Positions 28,361 through 37,563 of a DNA stretch of 64,000 bases are shown one piece after another. Positions within the stretch are counted from its first letter, which is position 1; the number at the start of each line of letters is the position of its first letter. The notes below the pieces were generated by a model. It did no database searches. It was not told where the DNA came from and saw only the letters and a list, made by a program, of their open reading frames with translations. The DNA lies in contig NZ_VHQI01000008.1 in assembly GCF_006517625.1 (NCBI RefSeq), positions 75,050 to 139,049 of the forward strand, given 5' to 3'. Source of the stretch: Mixta tenebrionis. Lineage in GTDB: Bacteria > Pseudomonadota > Gammaproteobacteria > Enterobacterales > Enterobacteriaceae. Position numbers and translations under genes: made by a program.

Positions 28361-29320
28361 ATGAAGAGTTTTAGCTTTATCGCGGGCCTGGCGTTGCTGC
28401 TGGGCCTGATGATCTGGAGCCTGTTCGTCGGCGTCAGCCAGGTCACGCTGACCCGCCTGTGGAGCGATGCGGAAGTACGCGACGTCTTCTTTCTCAGCCG
28501 CGTGCCGCGCACCCTGGCGCTGCTGCTGGCGGGCAGCGCGGTCAGCGTCGCCGGGCTGATTATGCAGATGCTGACGCAGAACCGCTTTGTCGAGCCCTCT
28601 ATCGCCGGCACCACGCAGTCTGCCAGCCTCGGCCTGCTGCTGGTGATGATCGTCAATCCCGCCGCGCCGGTCATGGTGAAAATGATCGTCGCCACGCTGT
28701 TTGCGCTGATCGGCACCGGGCTGTTTTTGCTGGTGCTGCAGCGGATGCGGCTGAAAACGCCGCTGATGGTGCCGCTGACCGGCATCATGCTCGGCGCCAT
28801 TTTCAGCGCGGTCACCACCTTTCTGGCAATGGAGTTCGATCTGCTGCAGTCGCTGGGCAGCTGGGAGTCGGGGGATTTCTCCGGCGTGCTGCAGGGCCGC
28901 TATGAGCTGCTGTGGCTGACCGGCCTGCTGACGCTGCTGGCCTGCTTTACCGCCGATCGCTTTACCGTCGCCGGAATGGGGCGGGAGTTCGCCGTTAACG
29001 TCGGGCTGAACTATCGCCGCGTGGTGTTTATCGGCATGGCGATTATCGCGCTGATCAGCGGCGTGGTAATCGTGGTGGTCGGCGTGCTGCCCTTCCTTGG
29101 CCTGATCGTGCCGAACCTGGTAAGCATCACGATGGGCGATAACCTGCGCCGCACCATTCCCTGGGTGGCGCTGTGCGGCGGCGGGCTGGTGGTGCTGTGC
29201 GATATCATCGGACGATTGATTAGCTTCCCGTGGGAGATCCCGGTCAGCGTCATTCTCGGCTGCCTGGGCGCTGCGATATTCCTGCTGTTGATTTTAAGGA
29301 GCCGCCGCTATGCAGGCTGA
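28361..29320 (+). CDS. Siderophore ABC importer permease (VctD/CeuB-like)
   Basis: A 319-residue FecCD-family permease with about nine membrane segments. The family signatures are visible: RVPRTLALLLAGSAVSVAGLIMQMLTQNRFVEPS near the N-terminus (quoted in parts here: RVPRTLALLLAG and SVAGLIMQML), LGSWESGDFSG in the middle and GVLPFLGLIVPNLV before the coupling region. It forms half of the inner-membrane channel with the following permease, whose start lies 11 bases inside this gene's end. Eight bases after the binding-protein gene. Confidence 0.92.
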   Translation: MKSFSFIAGLALLLGLMIWSLFVGVSQVTLTRLWSDAEVRDVFFLSRVPRTLALLLAGSAVSVAGLIMQMLTQNRFVEPSIAGTTQSASLGLLLVMIVNPAAPVMVKMIVATLFALIGTGLFLLVLQRMRLKTPLMVPLTGIMLGAIFSAVTTFLAMEFDLLQSLGSWESGDFSGVLQGRYELLWLTGLLTLLACFTADRFTVAGMGREFAVNVGLNYRRVVFIGMAIIALISGVVIVVVGVLPFLGLIVPNLVSITMGDNLRRTIPWVALCGGGLVVLCDIIGRLISFPWEIPVSVILGCLGAAIFLLLILRSRRYAG

Positions 29321-30314
29321 CAGTTCGGTACAACCGCCTTCAGGGCGCGCTTTACGGCTGCGTTTTCATACTCCGGCCCGGCGGCTGGCGGGATTAAGCG
29401 TACTGGCGCTGGCCTGTATGGTGCTGTTTATGACCATCAACCTCAGCGGCAATATCAGCTATATCCTGACGCATCGCGGGCTGATGCTCGCCACCATGGT
29501 GCTGGTCGCCTTCTCCTCCGGCGTGGCGACGCTGCTGTTTCAGACGGTTACTAATAACCGCATCCTGACGCCGTCGGTAATGGGGCTGGAGGCGCTGTTT
29601 ATTCTGATCCAGACGCTGCTGATCTTCTTTATCGACGCTAACGGGCTGGCGCTGCTCGGCGCCAGCGGCCAGTTTATCTGCGAAGCGCTGCTGCTGGTGC
29701 TGTTTTCCACCTTCCTCTACCGCTGGCTGCTGGGGCGGGTGGGCGTCAATCTGCATATGGTGCTGCTGGTAGGGCTGGTATGCGGCACGCTGTTCCGCAG
29801 CATCTCCGGCCTGCTGCAGCGTCTGCTGGAGCCGGGGGAGTTCGCTATTTTACAGAGCCGCATTTTTGCCACCTTTACCCGCGCGGCGCCGGAAATTATC
29901 GCGCTGTCGGCGCTGGCGGTGCTGGCGACGGCGGTGGCGATCTGGCGTATGCGCTACAGCCTGGATGTAATTGCGCTGGGACGCGAGCTGGCGATGGGCC
30001 TCGGCGTCAGCTGGCGGCGGCGCGTAACGCTGATCCTGCTGCTGGTTTCGCTGCTGGTGGCGCTCTCTACCGCGCTGGTGGGGCCGCTGACCTTTTTTGG
30101 CCTGCTGGTAGCCAACCTCACCTATCCGCTGATCGGCTCGCATCGCCATCAATATCTGCTGCCCGGCGTAGTGCTGACCGGCATCATTACGCTGGTAGGC
30201 GGACAGGTTATTCTGGAGCGCGGGCTGAATATGGCGGGTACGCTCTCGGTGGTGATTGAGTTCGTCGGCGGCGCGCTGTTCCTCTGGTTTTTGATTAAAA
30301 AGGCTGCGGTGTGA
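29310..30314 (+). CDS. Siderophore ABC importer permease (VctG/CeuC-like)
   Basis: A 334-residue FecCD-type permease, partner of the preceding one. About nine to ten membrane segments; conserved pieces include LVAFSSGVATLLFQTVTNNR, RILTPSVMGLEALF and VGPLTFFGLLVANLTYPLIG. The first 25 residues are hydrophilic and basic, placing the N-terminus in the cytoplasm. It overlaps the upstream permease by 11 bases and the ATPase by four bases, so the three are translationally coupled. Confidence 0.92.
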   Translation: MQADSSVQPPSGRALRLRFHTPARRLAGLSVLALACMVLFMTINLSGNISYILTHRGLMLATMVLVAFSSGVATLLFQTVTNNRILTPSVMGLEALFILIQTLLIFFIDANGLALLGASGQFICEALLLVLFSTFLYRWLLGRVGVNLHMVLLVGLVCGTLFRSISGLLQRLLEPGEFAILQSRIFATFTRAAPEIIALSALAVLATAVAIWRMRYSLDVIALGRELAMGLGVSWRRRVTLILLLVSLLVALSTALVGPLTFFGLLVANLTYPLIGSHRHQYLLPGVVLTGIITLVGGQVILERGLNMAGTLSVVIEFVGGALFLWFLIKKAAV

Positions 30315-31069
30315 TTGAAGTAAAAGAGATTTGTAAAAGCTATCAGAACACAACGGTGCTGGATCGCGTTACCGAATCGATTCCGGCGGGCGGCATTACC
30401 TCGATAATCGGCGCTAACGGCGCGGGTAAATCGACGCTGCTGTCGGTAATTAGCCGCCTGTTGACCGCCGACAGCGGCAGCGTGTGGGTTAGCGGGCTGG
30501 AAGTAGCGAAAACGCCCGATGAACAGATGGCGAAAGTGCTGGCGGTATTGCGCCAGGAGAACCACTTTACCAGCCGCCTGACGGTGGAAGATCTGGTCGG
30601 TTTCGGGCGCTATCCCTGGTCGAAAGGACGCTTAACCCAGCAGGATAAGCAGCATATGGAGACGGCGATGACGTTTCTCGATCTGCTGCCGTTGCGAACG
30701 CGCTATCTGGATCAGCTCTCCGGCGGCCAGCGCCAGCGCGCCTGCGTGGCGATGGTGCTCTGTCAGGATACCGACTACGTGCTGCTGGACGAGCCGCTGA
30801 ATAATCTGGATATGAAACACAGCGTGGCGATGATGAAGCAGCTGCGCCGTGCCGCCGACGAGCTGCATAAGACCATTATCCTGGTGATTCATGATATCAA
30901 TTTCGCCTCAGCCTATTCCGACCATATTATCGCCATGAAACAGGGCCAGGTGCTCTATCGCGGCGCGCCGCAGGAGATTATGCGTCCGGAGGTGATTGAA
31001 GAGATTTTTGATACCAAAGTGCAGATTGAAATACTGCATGGTCAACATATCGCCATCTATTACCGTTAG
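30311..31069 (+). CDS. Siderophore ABC importer ATPase (VctC/CeuD-like)
   Basis: A 252-residue FepC-type ATPase. Walker A GANGAGKST (about residues 34-42), Q-loop in LRQENHF, signature LSGGQRQRACVAMVL (137-151), Walker B YVLLDEPLNNLD and switch His in ILVIHDINFA. The start is GTG, overlapping the permease stop. It powers uptake of the ferric siderophore bound by the lipoprotein. The last 50 bases, including the stop codon, are imperfectly duplicated just downstream. Confidence 0.93.
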   Translation: MIEVKEICKSYQNTTVLDRVTESIPAGGITSIIGANGAGKSTLLSVISRLLTADSGSVWVSGLEVAKTPDEQMAKVLAVLRQENHFTSRLTVEDLVGFGRYPWSKGRLTQQDKQHMETAMTFLDLLPLRTRYLDQLSGGQRQRACVAMVLCQDTDYVLLDEPLNNLDMKHSVAMMKQLRRAADELHKTIILVIHDINFASAYSDHIIAMKQGQVLYRGAPQEIMRPEVIEEIFDTKVQIEILHGQHIAIYYR

Positions 31070-31130
31070 CGCCCCTGCTGATTGAAATACCGCATGGTCA
31101 GCATCGCGCCATCTGTTACCCCTTAGCGCC
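31024..31130 (+). repeat. Imperfect tandem duplication of the 3' end of the ATPase gene
   Basis: 31024-31073 and 31080-31130 share the same order of words (GATTGAAATAC, GCATGGTCA, TCGCGCCATCT-like, TTAGCGCC), period about 56. The second copy has no open frame of its own and lies in the intergenic space. Followed at 31135-31162 by a hairpin with arms CGCTATCGCTCA / TGAGTGATAGCG. Confidence 0.85.
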
Positions 31131-31237
31131 TTCCCGCTATCGCTCAGAAATGAGTGATAGCGCGGCCTTACACTCGCCAGACAGTTTTTTGTCAAAAAAA
31201 ATAACGTGTGGCGCCAGACGGAAAGTGTTAACTTCCG

Positions 31238-31269
31238 CCAGCGTAATATAACTAACTATATGACGCTGG
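31238..31269. promoter_or_regulatory. Inverted repeat just before the second TonB receptor
   Basis: CCAGCGT (31238-31244) and ACGCTGG (31263-31269) form 7-base arms around 18 AT-rich bases, ending 7 bases before the start codon. It could be an operator or an mRNA hairpin covering the ribosome site. It does not match the Fur consensus. Confidence 0.45.
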
Positions 31270-31276
31270 ATACAAA

Positions 31277-33466
31277 ATGCACAAAAAACCTTTAGCAGCG
31301 CTGCTGCTGACCTTACCAGGGATCTCTCCGTTCGCCATTGCCGTTAACGCCTCCGCTTCGGCGAATAAAAGCAACGCAGAGCAGGAAACGATGGTGGTTG
31401 ACGCCAGCGCCGCGCCCGTCGCCGACCAACACAAGGCGGGCGCCGGCTTCGTTACCAGCGATCTGGAGATTGGTCCGTCAGGCAACAAGGCGTGGATCGA
31501 TACGCCCTACTCCACCACCACCGTTACCCAGCCGATGATTGAGAACCAGCAGGCGAAAAGCGTCAGCGAACTGCTGAAGTACCTGCCCGATACGCAGATG
31601 CAGGCGCGCGGCGGCATGGATGTCGGCAGGCCGCAAAGCCGCGGTATGCAGGGCAGCGTGGTCGCTAACAGCCGCCTTGACGGGCTGAATATGGTCGCCA
31701 CTACCGCTTTTCCAGTGGAGATGCTGGAGCGGCTCGACGTGCTGAACAGCCTGACCGGCGCGCTCTACGGCCCTGCCAGCCCGGCCGGACAGTTTAACTT
31801 TATCGCCAAACGCCCGACGGAACAGACGCTGCGGCGCGTCACGCTCGGCTATCAAAGCGGCAACGCCTGGAGCGGCCATATCGATCTCGGCGGTCATTTG
31901 GATGCCGATAACCGCTTCGGCTATCGCCTTAACCTGCTGAATGAGGATGGCGAAGGCAGCGTGGATGACAGCACGCGCCGCCGCAAGCTGATCGCGCTGG
32001 CGCTGGACTGGAATATTCAGCCGGGTACGCAACTGCAATTTAACGCCAGCCACTATAACTTTGTGCAGAAAGGTTACGTTGGCGGATTCAGCTATCAGCG
32101 GGGCGTCCAGCTGCCAACGGCGCCGGACAGTAAAAATAAAAACTTTACCCTGCCGACGGCAGGCAACGATCTCACCAGCGATACCCTCAGCACCCGCCTG
32201 ATTCACTATTTCAACCCGGACTGGTATTTAACCGCGGGCATGGGCTACCAGCAGGCGGATCGGGGAATGCGATCGGTTTCCAGCACGCTGATTGATAACC
32301 AGGGCACGTTAAAGCGCAGCATCAGCGATTCCAGCGCCGCAGGCCGCTTCCGCGTGCTGAGCAACAGCCTGACGCTGAATGGGCATGTTGATACCGGCAG
32401 CATCGGACACGATCTGTCGCTGGCTACCGCCGGCTACGTCTGGTCAATTTACGGCGCAAAAGGCAGCAGCCGTTCCTACGATCCTGGCAGCACGTCCTTC
32501 TACGATCCTTCACGCCCACAAGAGCCGGGCGATGGCAAAATCAATACTCACGGCGCACGCTATAAATCAGGCGTCAACACCCAGCAAAGCCTGACCATCG
32601 GCGATACGGTGACCTTTAACCCGCAGTGGTCGGCAATGTTCTACCTGAGCCAGAGCTGGCTGGAAACGCGCAGCTTCGATAAACAGCACCATAAAACCAG
32701 CCAGGATAATCAGGATGGCCTCAGCCCCAACGCCGCGCTGATGTATAAAATCACCCCGGCAGTAATGGCCTATATCAGCTACGCCGACTCGCTGGAACAG
32801 GGCGGCACCGCGCCAATAGATGATGCAGTAAAAAATGCCGGTCAGTCGCTCTCCCCTTACCGCAGCAAACAGTATGAAATGGGGCTGAAAGCGGATTCTG
32901 GCACGATGAACCTGGGCGCAGCGCTGTTTCGCCTGAAACGCCCCTTCGCCTGGGTCGATCCCGGCGACAGGGTTTACAAGGAACAGGGCGAACAGGTTAA
33001 TAACGGCCTGGAGCTGACCGCCAGCGGTAAACTGTGGCAGGGGCTGAATATCTACAGCGGCATAACGTTCCTCGATCCAAAACTGAAGAAAACCCAAAGC
33101 GCCAGCACCAGCGACAAACGGGTGGTCGGCGTGCCAAAAACGCAGGCTAACCTGCTGGTGGAGTACAGCCTGCCCGCGTTGCAGCAGCTGGTGTGGAGCG
33201 CCAACCTGCACTACACCGGCAAACGCGCCGCCAACGATACCAACACCAGCTGGGCAGGCAGCTACGCCACGCTCGATCTGGGCGCACGCTACCGCGCGAA
33301 AATCGATCGCGTACCAACTACCTTCCGCGTGGCGGTGAATAACCTCACTAACGAGCACTACTGGGGTTCGATTTTCGCCTCCAGCACCGACGGCACCGGC
33401 GGTTCCGCCAGCGCTTTCGCAGGCGCCGGACGTGAAATTCGCGCCTCGGTTACCTTTGATTTTTAA
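31277..33466 (+). CDS. TonB-dependent siderophore receptor (FhuA/FoxA-type superfamily)
   Basis: A 729-residue outer-membrane receptor: signal peptide to about residue 23 (FAIA), TonB-box-like QETMVVDAS near 37-45, plug domain with SVSELLKYLPDTQMQARGG and RLDVLNSLTGALYGPASPAG, and a beta-barrel ending in Phe (ASVTFDF). It belongs to the siderophore-receptor group that takes hydroxamate or mixed-ligand siderophores, but I cannot name the ligand. It follows the ABC importer in the same direction after 207 bases and is followed by a second binding protein, so both probably feed the same importer. Confidence 0.85.
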   Translation: MHKKPLAALLLTLPGISPFAIAVNASASANKSNAEQETMVVDASAAPVADQHKAGAGFVTSDLEIGPSGNKAWIDTPYSTTTVTQPMIENQQAKSVSELLKYLPDTQMQARGGMDVGRPQSRGMQGSVVANSRLDGLNMVATTAFPVEMLERLDVLNSLTGALYGPASPAGQFNFIAKRPTEQTLRRVTLGYQSGNAWSGHIDLGGHLDADNRFGYRLNLLNEDGEGSVDDSTRRRKLIALALDWNIQPGTQLQFNASHYNFVQKGYVGGFSYQRGVQLPTAPDSKNKNFTLPTAGNDLTSDTLSTRLIHYFNPDWYLTAGMGYQQADRGMRSVSSTLIDNQGTLKRSISDSSAAGRFRVLSNSLTLNGHVDTGSIGHDLSLATAGYVWSIYGAKGSSRSYDPGSTSFYDPSRPQEPGDGKINTHGARYKSGVNTQQSLTIGDTVTFNPQWSAMFYLSQSWLETRSFDKQHHKTSQDNQDGLSPNAALMYKITPAVMAYISYADSLEQGGTAPIDDAVKNAGQSLSPYRSKQYEMGLKADSGTMNLGAALFRLKRPFAWVDPGDRVYKEQGEQVNNGLELTASGKLWQGLNIYSGITFLDPKLKKTQSASTSDKRVVGVPKTQANLLVEYSLPALQQLVWSANLHYTGKRAANDTNTSWAGSYATLDLGARYRAKIDRVPTTFRVAVNNLTNEHYWGSIFASSTDGTGGSASAFAGAGREIRASVTFDF

Positions 33467-33502
33467 CCGGAGCGGCGCGTCTGACGGGCGCGCCGATAGC
33501 TG

Positions 33503-34486
33503 ATGAAAACCATCCGTTTTTTTGCTCTGCTAGCCAGCCTGCTGCCGGCGCTGGCGCTGGCCGTGCCTGAACATCGGGCCATTCGCGTCGCCACCCCATG
33601 GCCGGCGCAAAACGCCATTATCGCCATGCTCGGTTACGGGCAAAATATCGTCGGCACCTCAGCGACAGCCCAGCGTATTCCGCTGTTTCAGCAGGTTTAT
33701 CCCGCCATTGCCAAGGTGCCGGTTATCAGCGTAACCAGCGGCCATGAAATCAACCCGGAGCAGGTGATCGCTCTCGGCACTCAGCTGCTGTTCCTGCCGG
33801 AAAGTATGGAAACGCCGCAGTCCCGCCTGTTGCAGCAGGCGGGCGTGCAGGTGCTGACGCTGCGGGCTAATTCCATGCAGGCGCTGCGTGAACGCGTCAC
33901 CCTCAGCGGCAAGGCGCTGGGGCCGGATGCGGAACGGGTCGCCAGCCGCTATCAACGCTATTTCCAGCGTAATGTTGATCTGGTGCGCGCGCGGTTACAG
34001 GATCTGCCCGCTGAGCAGCGGCTGAAGGTGTATCACAGCATGGGCGGCAGCCTAACCACCACCGGACGCCCCTCGCTCAACCAGGACTGGATGGATCTGG
34101 CCGGGGCCGTCAACGTGGCGGAGCACTGGTTTCAGGGAAAACCCAACAGTAGAGGTGAGGTGTCGCTGGAAAAGATTGCGCAGGCCAACCCGGACGTGAT
34201 TGTCGCCATGAATCAGCGCGATGCCGCACTGATGCGCAGCTCGCCCCAGTGGCAGGGGGTGCGCGCCGTACAGCAGCAGCGGGTATACGTTAACCCGCAG
34301 GGAATGTTCTGGTGGTGTCGCGAAACCAGCGAAGAAGCGCTGCAGTTTTTATGGCTGGCGAAAACCCTTTATCCGCAACGCTTTGAGGACATTGATATAG
34401 CGCAGGAGACGCGCCGTTTCTATCACGATTTCTTTGGCATCAACCTGAGCGATGAACAGGTTGATGCCATTCTCCATCCGCAATAG
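33503..34486 (+). CDS. Periplasmic ABC binding protein, BtuF/FhuD/TroA-like helical-backbone family
   Basis: A 327-residue periplasmic binding protein: signal peptide MKTIRFFALLASLLPALALA, then the two-lobe helical-backbone fold. IRVATPWPAQNAIIAMLG, INPEQVIALGTQLLFLP and QANPDVIVAMNQRD are typical of iron-siderophore/cobalamin/haem binders. It lies 36 bases after the TonB receptor and is probably co-transcribed. No own permease or ATPase follows, so it may use the upstream importer or one encoded elsewhere. Unlike the binding protein at 27399, it is soluble and not a lipoprotein. Confidence 0.82.
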   Translation: MKTIRFFALLASLLPALALAVPEHRAIRVATPWPAQNAIIAMLGYGQNIVGTSATAQRIPLFQQVYPAIAKVPVISVTSGHEINPEQVIALGTQLLFLPESMETPQSRLLQQAGVQVLTLRANSMQALRERVTLSGKALGPDAERVASRYQRYFQRNVDLVRARLQDLPAEQRLKVYHSMGGSLTTTGRPSLNQDWMDLAGAVNVAEHWFQGKPNSRGEVSLEKIAQANPDVIVAMNQRDAALMRSSPQWQGVRAVQQQRVYVNPQGMFWWCRETSEEALQFLWLAKTLYPQRFEDIDIAQETRRFYHDFFGINLSDEQVDAILHPQ

Positions 34487-34535
34487 CCAGGGCGCGTCAT
34501 TCTCCGCGCTGCGGATAGGGCGCGGAGGGAGGGGC

Positions 34536-34895
34536 TTACTCGCCTTTGCGGGCGTTAACCACCTGCCCCATGCCTTTGCCTTCCAGCTGCTCTTCGGGGT
34601 CGGCAAAGAAATCGATATTAAAGTAGGTATCGTCTGTCAGCAGTTCAATATGGTGCCAGTATTGCGGCGGGCTGATGCCGAAATGCCCGGCTTCAATTAC
34701 CACTTCAATTTCCGCCTTCTCGTCATGTTCGTCAGGGTGACCGTAATATTTCACCGCGCCCTGCATCACCGACAGGCGGCCATACACGCCCTTTTTGGTG
34801 TTGTGATGGGTTAGCAGCGCGCGCGGCACGCTGGTTTTATCCCAGAATGGCGTAGAGCGGGTATGTACAAAGTGTTTAGGAATTTGATGAGCCAT
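34536..34895 (-). CDS. yeaR: YeaR-like DUF1971 protein
   Basis: A 119-residue single-domain DUF1971 protein, nearly identical in length and pattern to E. coli YeaR: HTRSTPFWDK, GVYGRLSVMQGAVKYYGH, PPQYWHHIELLTDDTYFNIDFF. The His and Glu positions suggest a cupin-like metal site. E. coli yeaR-yoaG is induced by nitrate through NarL and by NO through NsrR; function is unknown. Here yoaG is absent and the gene is alone. Good ribosome site GAGGAGATCGCC. The same domain is fused to TehB at 23931 in the NO-detoxification operon. Confidence 0.9.
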   Translation of the reverse strand: MAHQIPKHFVHTRSTPFWDKTSVPRALLTHHNTKKGVYGRLSVMQGAVKYYGHPDEHDEKAEIEVVIEAGHFGISPPQYWHHIELLTDDTYFNIDFFADPEEQLEGKGMGQVVNARKGE

Positions 34896-35201
34896 GGCGA
34901 TCTCCTCAGGTTTTTCATATCGTCGTTATCTGTTTTAGATATTGCAACTGGCGTGCCAGCTTTTAATTTACTTATTATTCAGTTAATTATATTTCTAACG
35001 TCAGCGGGGATTGTTAATATGACGCGGTTAAAAATTGTCGGTTTGACGATCTGTTGTCGGGGGCACAATACCGCCGCACGCTACCGGTATGCCTGAATAC
35101 GGCCTTCTTTGTTTATAGCGCAACGTCGCGCCTTTTACTGCCGCTGGCAAAAGATTCTGTTAAACTGAGCGCTGCAAACCCGCCCGATTAGAGACTTTCC
35201 C

Positions 35202-36581
35202 GTGACCGCTTTTTCCACCCTGACGCAACTGCCCGCCAGCCAGCTCGATAACCTGCGCGAGATGGGCTTCGAAGCCATGACGCCGATTCAGGCCGCCGCC
35301 CTGCCTGCTATTCTTGAAGGCCGCGACGTACGCGCCCAGGCGAAAACCGGCAGCGGCAAAACCGCGGCGTTTGGGCTTGGCCTGCTGCAACATATCGACA
35401 CCGCGCAGTATCAGACGCAGTCGCTGGTGCTCTGCCCAACGCGCGAGCTGGCCGATCAGGTCAGCAACGAACTGCGCCGCCTGGCGCGCTTTACGCGCAA
35501 TATCAAAATCTTAACGCTGTGCGGCGGCCAGCCGCTCGGCGCCCAGCGGGACTCGCTGGTCCATGCGCCGCATATTGTGGTGGGCACGCCGGGACGCATT
35601 CTCGATCACCTGAAGCGCGAAACGCTGGATCTCTCGCAGCTGCGCTCGCTGGTGCTGGATGAAGCTGACCGCATGCTGGAAATGGGCTTTCTGGAAGATA
35701 TAGAAACCATCGTCAGCCGCGCGCCGTCGCAGCGCCAGACGCTGCTCTTTTCCGCCACCTGGCCGCAGGATATTATCGCCATCAGCAATCGCTTTCAGCG
35801 CGATGCGCTGGCGATCGCCACGGAAGATGTCACCGAGCTGCCGGCTATTGAACAGCACTTTTATGAGGCCGGCAGCCGCGAAAAGCTGAACCTGCTGATC
35901 GGCCTGCTGAGCCAGCAGCAGCCCGCCTCCTGCGTGGTATTCTGCAATACCAAACGCGAATGCGACGATATCGCCGCCGCGCTGGAAAACAGCAATATCA
36001 GCACGCTGGCGCTGCATGGCGATCTGGAACAGCGCGATCGCGATCGGGTACTGATTCGCTTTGCCAACGGCAGCTGCCGGGTACTGGTAGCAACTGACGT
36101 CGCCGCGCGCGGCCTGGATATTAAGGCGCTGGCGCTGGTGGTGAACTATCAGCTCTCCTACGATCCTGAAGTACACGTGCACCGCATTGGCCGTACCGCA
36201 CGCGCCGGCGAACAGGGCGCGGCGGTGAGCTTTGTCGCGCCGGAAGAGATGGTGCGCGCTCACGCGCTGGAGGATTATTTACAGCAGCCGCTAACGTGGA
36301 TATCCAGCGCCGCGTTAAAAAATCAGCCGCTACAGGCGCTGCCCGCCGCGATGATGACGCTCTGCATTGATGGCGGCCGCAAGGCGAAAATCCGTCCGGG
36401 CGATATTCTCGGCGCGCTGACCGGCGAAGCGGGCCTCAGCGCCGATCTGATCGGCAAAATCGATCTGACGCCCACCCACGCCTATGTCGCCATCGCCGCC
36501 GCCAGTGCGAAAGAGGCGCTGATTAAGCTGAAACAGGGCAAGATTAAAGGAAAAAGCTGCCGCGCTATTTTACTGAAGTAA
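35202..36581 (+). CDS. dbpA: DEAD-box RNA helicase DbpA
   Basis: A 459-residue DbpA, the helicase that acts on 23S rRNA hairpin 92 during 50S assembly. Q motif MGFEAMTPIQ, Walker A AKTGSGKT, DEAD box VLDEADRMLEMGF, SAT motif LFSATWP and HRIGRTARAG are all intact; the C-terminal RNA-binding domain with CIDGGRKAKIRPGDILGALTG is diagnostic of DbpA. The start is GTG (VTAFSTL), as expected by alignment with E. coli DbpA (457 aa). Monocistronic, with a terminator downstream. Confidence 0.97.
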   Translation: MTAFSTLTQLPASQLDNLREMGFEAMTPIQAAALPAILEGRDVRAQAKTGSGKTAAFGLGLLQHIDTAQYQTQSLVLCPTRELADQVSNELRRLARFTRNIKILTLCGGQPLGAQRDSLVHAPHIVVGTPGRILDHLKRETLDLSQLRSLVLDEADRMLEMGFLEDIETIVSRAPSQRQTLLFSATWPQDIIAISNRFQRDALAIATEDVTELPAIEQHFYEAGSREKLNLLIGLLSQQQPASCVVFCNTKRECDDIAAALENSNISTLALHGDLEQRDRDRVLIRFANGSCRVLVATDVAARGLDIKALALVVNYQLSYDPEVHVHRIGRTARAGEQGAAVSFVAPEEMVRAHALEDYLQQPLTWISSAALKNQPLQALPAAMMTLCIDGGRKAKIRPGDILGALTGEAGLSADLIGKIDLTPTHAYVAIAAASAKEALIKLKQGKIKGKSCRAILLK

Positions 36582-36637
36582 ACGCCTGCGCCAGCTAGCG
36601 CGTTATTTGCTGAAACAGGCGTCTGCGCCAGCTACCC

Positions 36638-36670
36638 AGCCGCGAACCTTATCGGGACGCGGCTTTTTTT
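36638..36670 (+). terminator. Intrinsic terminator downstream of dbpA
   Basis: Stem AGCCGCG / CGCGGCT with a 13-base loop followed by eight T. Confidence 0.85.
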
Positions 36671-36886
36671 TGGCTTGCTGCCAGGGTTGATTTAATACCG
36701 GCCTGCCGCTGTCCGCCAGCCGGGCGATAAACCGCAGCGGGCCGGCGGCGCGCCGCCTCTCGCTGGGTTAACGCTGCGCATTTTCCTGACGCCGATCTGG
36801 TTTCTGCGGTAACCGGTATTCCTGCACGCAAGGAGCGTTTATGCTGTTAAACGAAAGATATTTACCGTCACCAATAAGGAAACCCT

Positions 36887-37270
36887 ATGGGCATTGCTGA
36901 ACGCAAAAATTACCCGCAGCTGGGCGAAATCAAAGGTCCTTACGTCCATGCCGTGCGTCACGGTGAAACGCTGTATGTTTCGGGACTGACCGCTTTCGGC
37001 AGCGAAGCGCAAAAAGCAGGCATCGCCGCCCAGGCCGAAGAGATTTTCCGTCAGTTTAAACTTATCGCCAGCGCTGAAGGCACCTCACTGCATGCGCTGC
37101 TGAAGGTCACTATCTTCGTTACCTCGCTGCGCGAAATAGATGCGCTGCGCGCGGTACTGTTTCGCAACTTTGGCGACCATCTGCCCGCCTGCTCGCTGGT
37201 TCAGGTCAGCCAGCTCTTTTCGCCCGATCTGTCGGTAGAAATCGAGGCGATTCTGGCGCTGAACCATTAA
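36887..37270 (+). CDS. RidA/YjgF/UK114-family protein
   Basis: A 127-residue Rid-family protein. VRHGETLYVSGLTAFGS and the C-terminal QVSQLFSPDLSVEIEAIL match the family; RidA itself hydrolyses reactive enamine/imine intermediates, using an Arg in its C-terminal RVCV/E motif. Here that position reads SLVQVSQLFSP, without the canonical Arg, so it belongs to one of the Rid subfamilies with unknown activity. Ribosome site AAGGAAACCCT precedes the ATG. Single gene. Confidence 0.88.
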   Translation: MGIAERKNYPQLGEIKGPYVHAVRHGETLYVSGLTAFGSEAQKAGIAAQAEEIFRQFKLIASAEGTSLHALLKVTIFVTSLREIDALRAVLFRNFGDHLPACSLVQVSQLFSPDLSVEIEAILALNH

Positions 37271-37323
37271 GGCCAACGCCGCCTTTTAACGGCGGCGAGG
37301 CGTTGCGATTATTCGGCGCGTCC

Positions 37324-37500
37324 TCATTTCGCCGCATGTAGCGCATGTTGCAGACGAGCGAAAAGCGCCTCATCCGCCGCATTCCACAGATCGCCTTTTC
37401 CCTTCAGCAGCTCGCGCAGCAGCATGGACCATTGCCCGATACGCGCCAGCTCCTCCGCTGAAAAAAACGGCGACGGCGCACTTTCTGTTATTCCAGCCAT
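37324..37500 (-). CDS. Small hypothetical protein (58 residues)
   Basis: Not recognised. The frame MAGITESAPSPFFSAEELAR... ending LARLQHALHAAK-like is helix-rich and neutral, without signal or membrane segment. The ATG at 37500 has a GGGG-type ribosome site; an upstream in-frame ATG at 37512 adds four residues. Coding use (third-position GC) resembles the neighbours. It may share a transcript with the small frame at 37564. Confidence 0.5.
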   Translation of the reverse strand: MAGITESAPSPFFSAEELARIGQWSMLLRELLKGKGDLWNAADEALFARLQHALHAAK

Positions 37501-37563
37501 ACATAACCCCATAAGTCATCAATAGATATCCGCTAACGCCGAACAGCGACACGGTAAATCATG

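Noticed and set aside
34896-35100. Possible NsrR or NarL site upstream of yeaR
   Set aside because: Expected from E. coli, but no sequence close enough to either consensus was found by eye.
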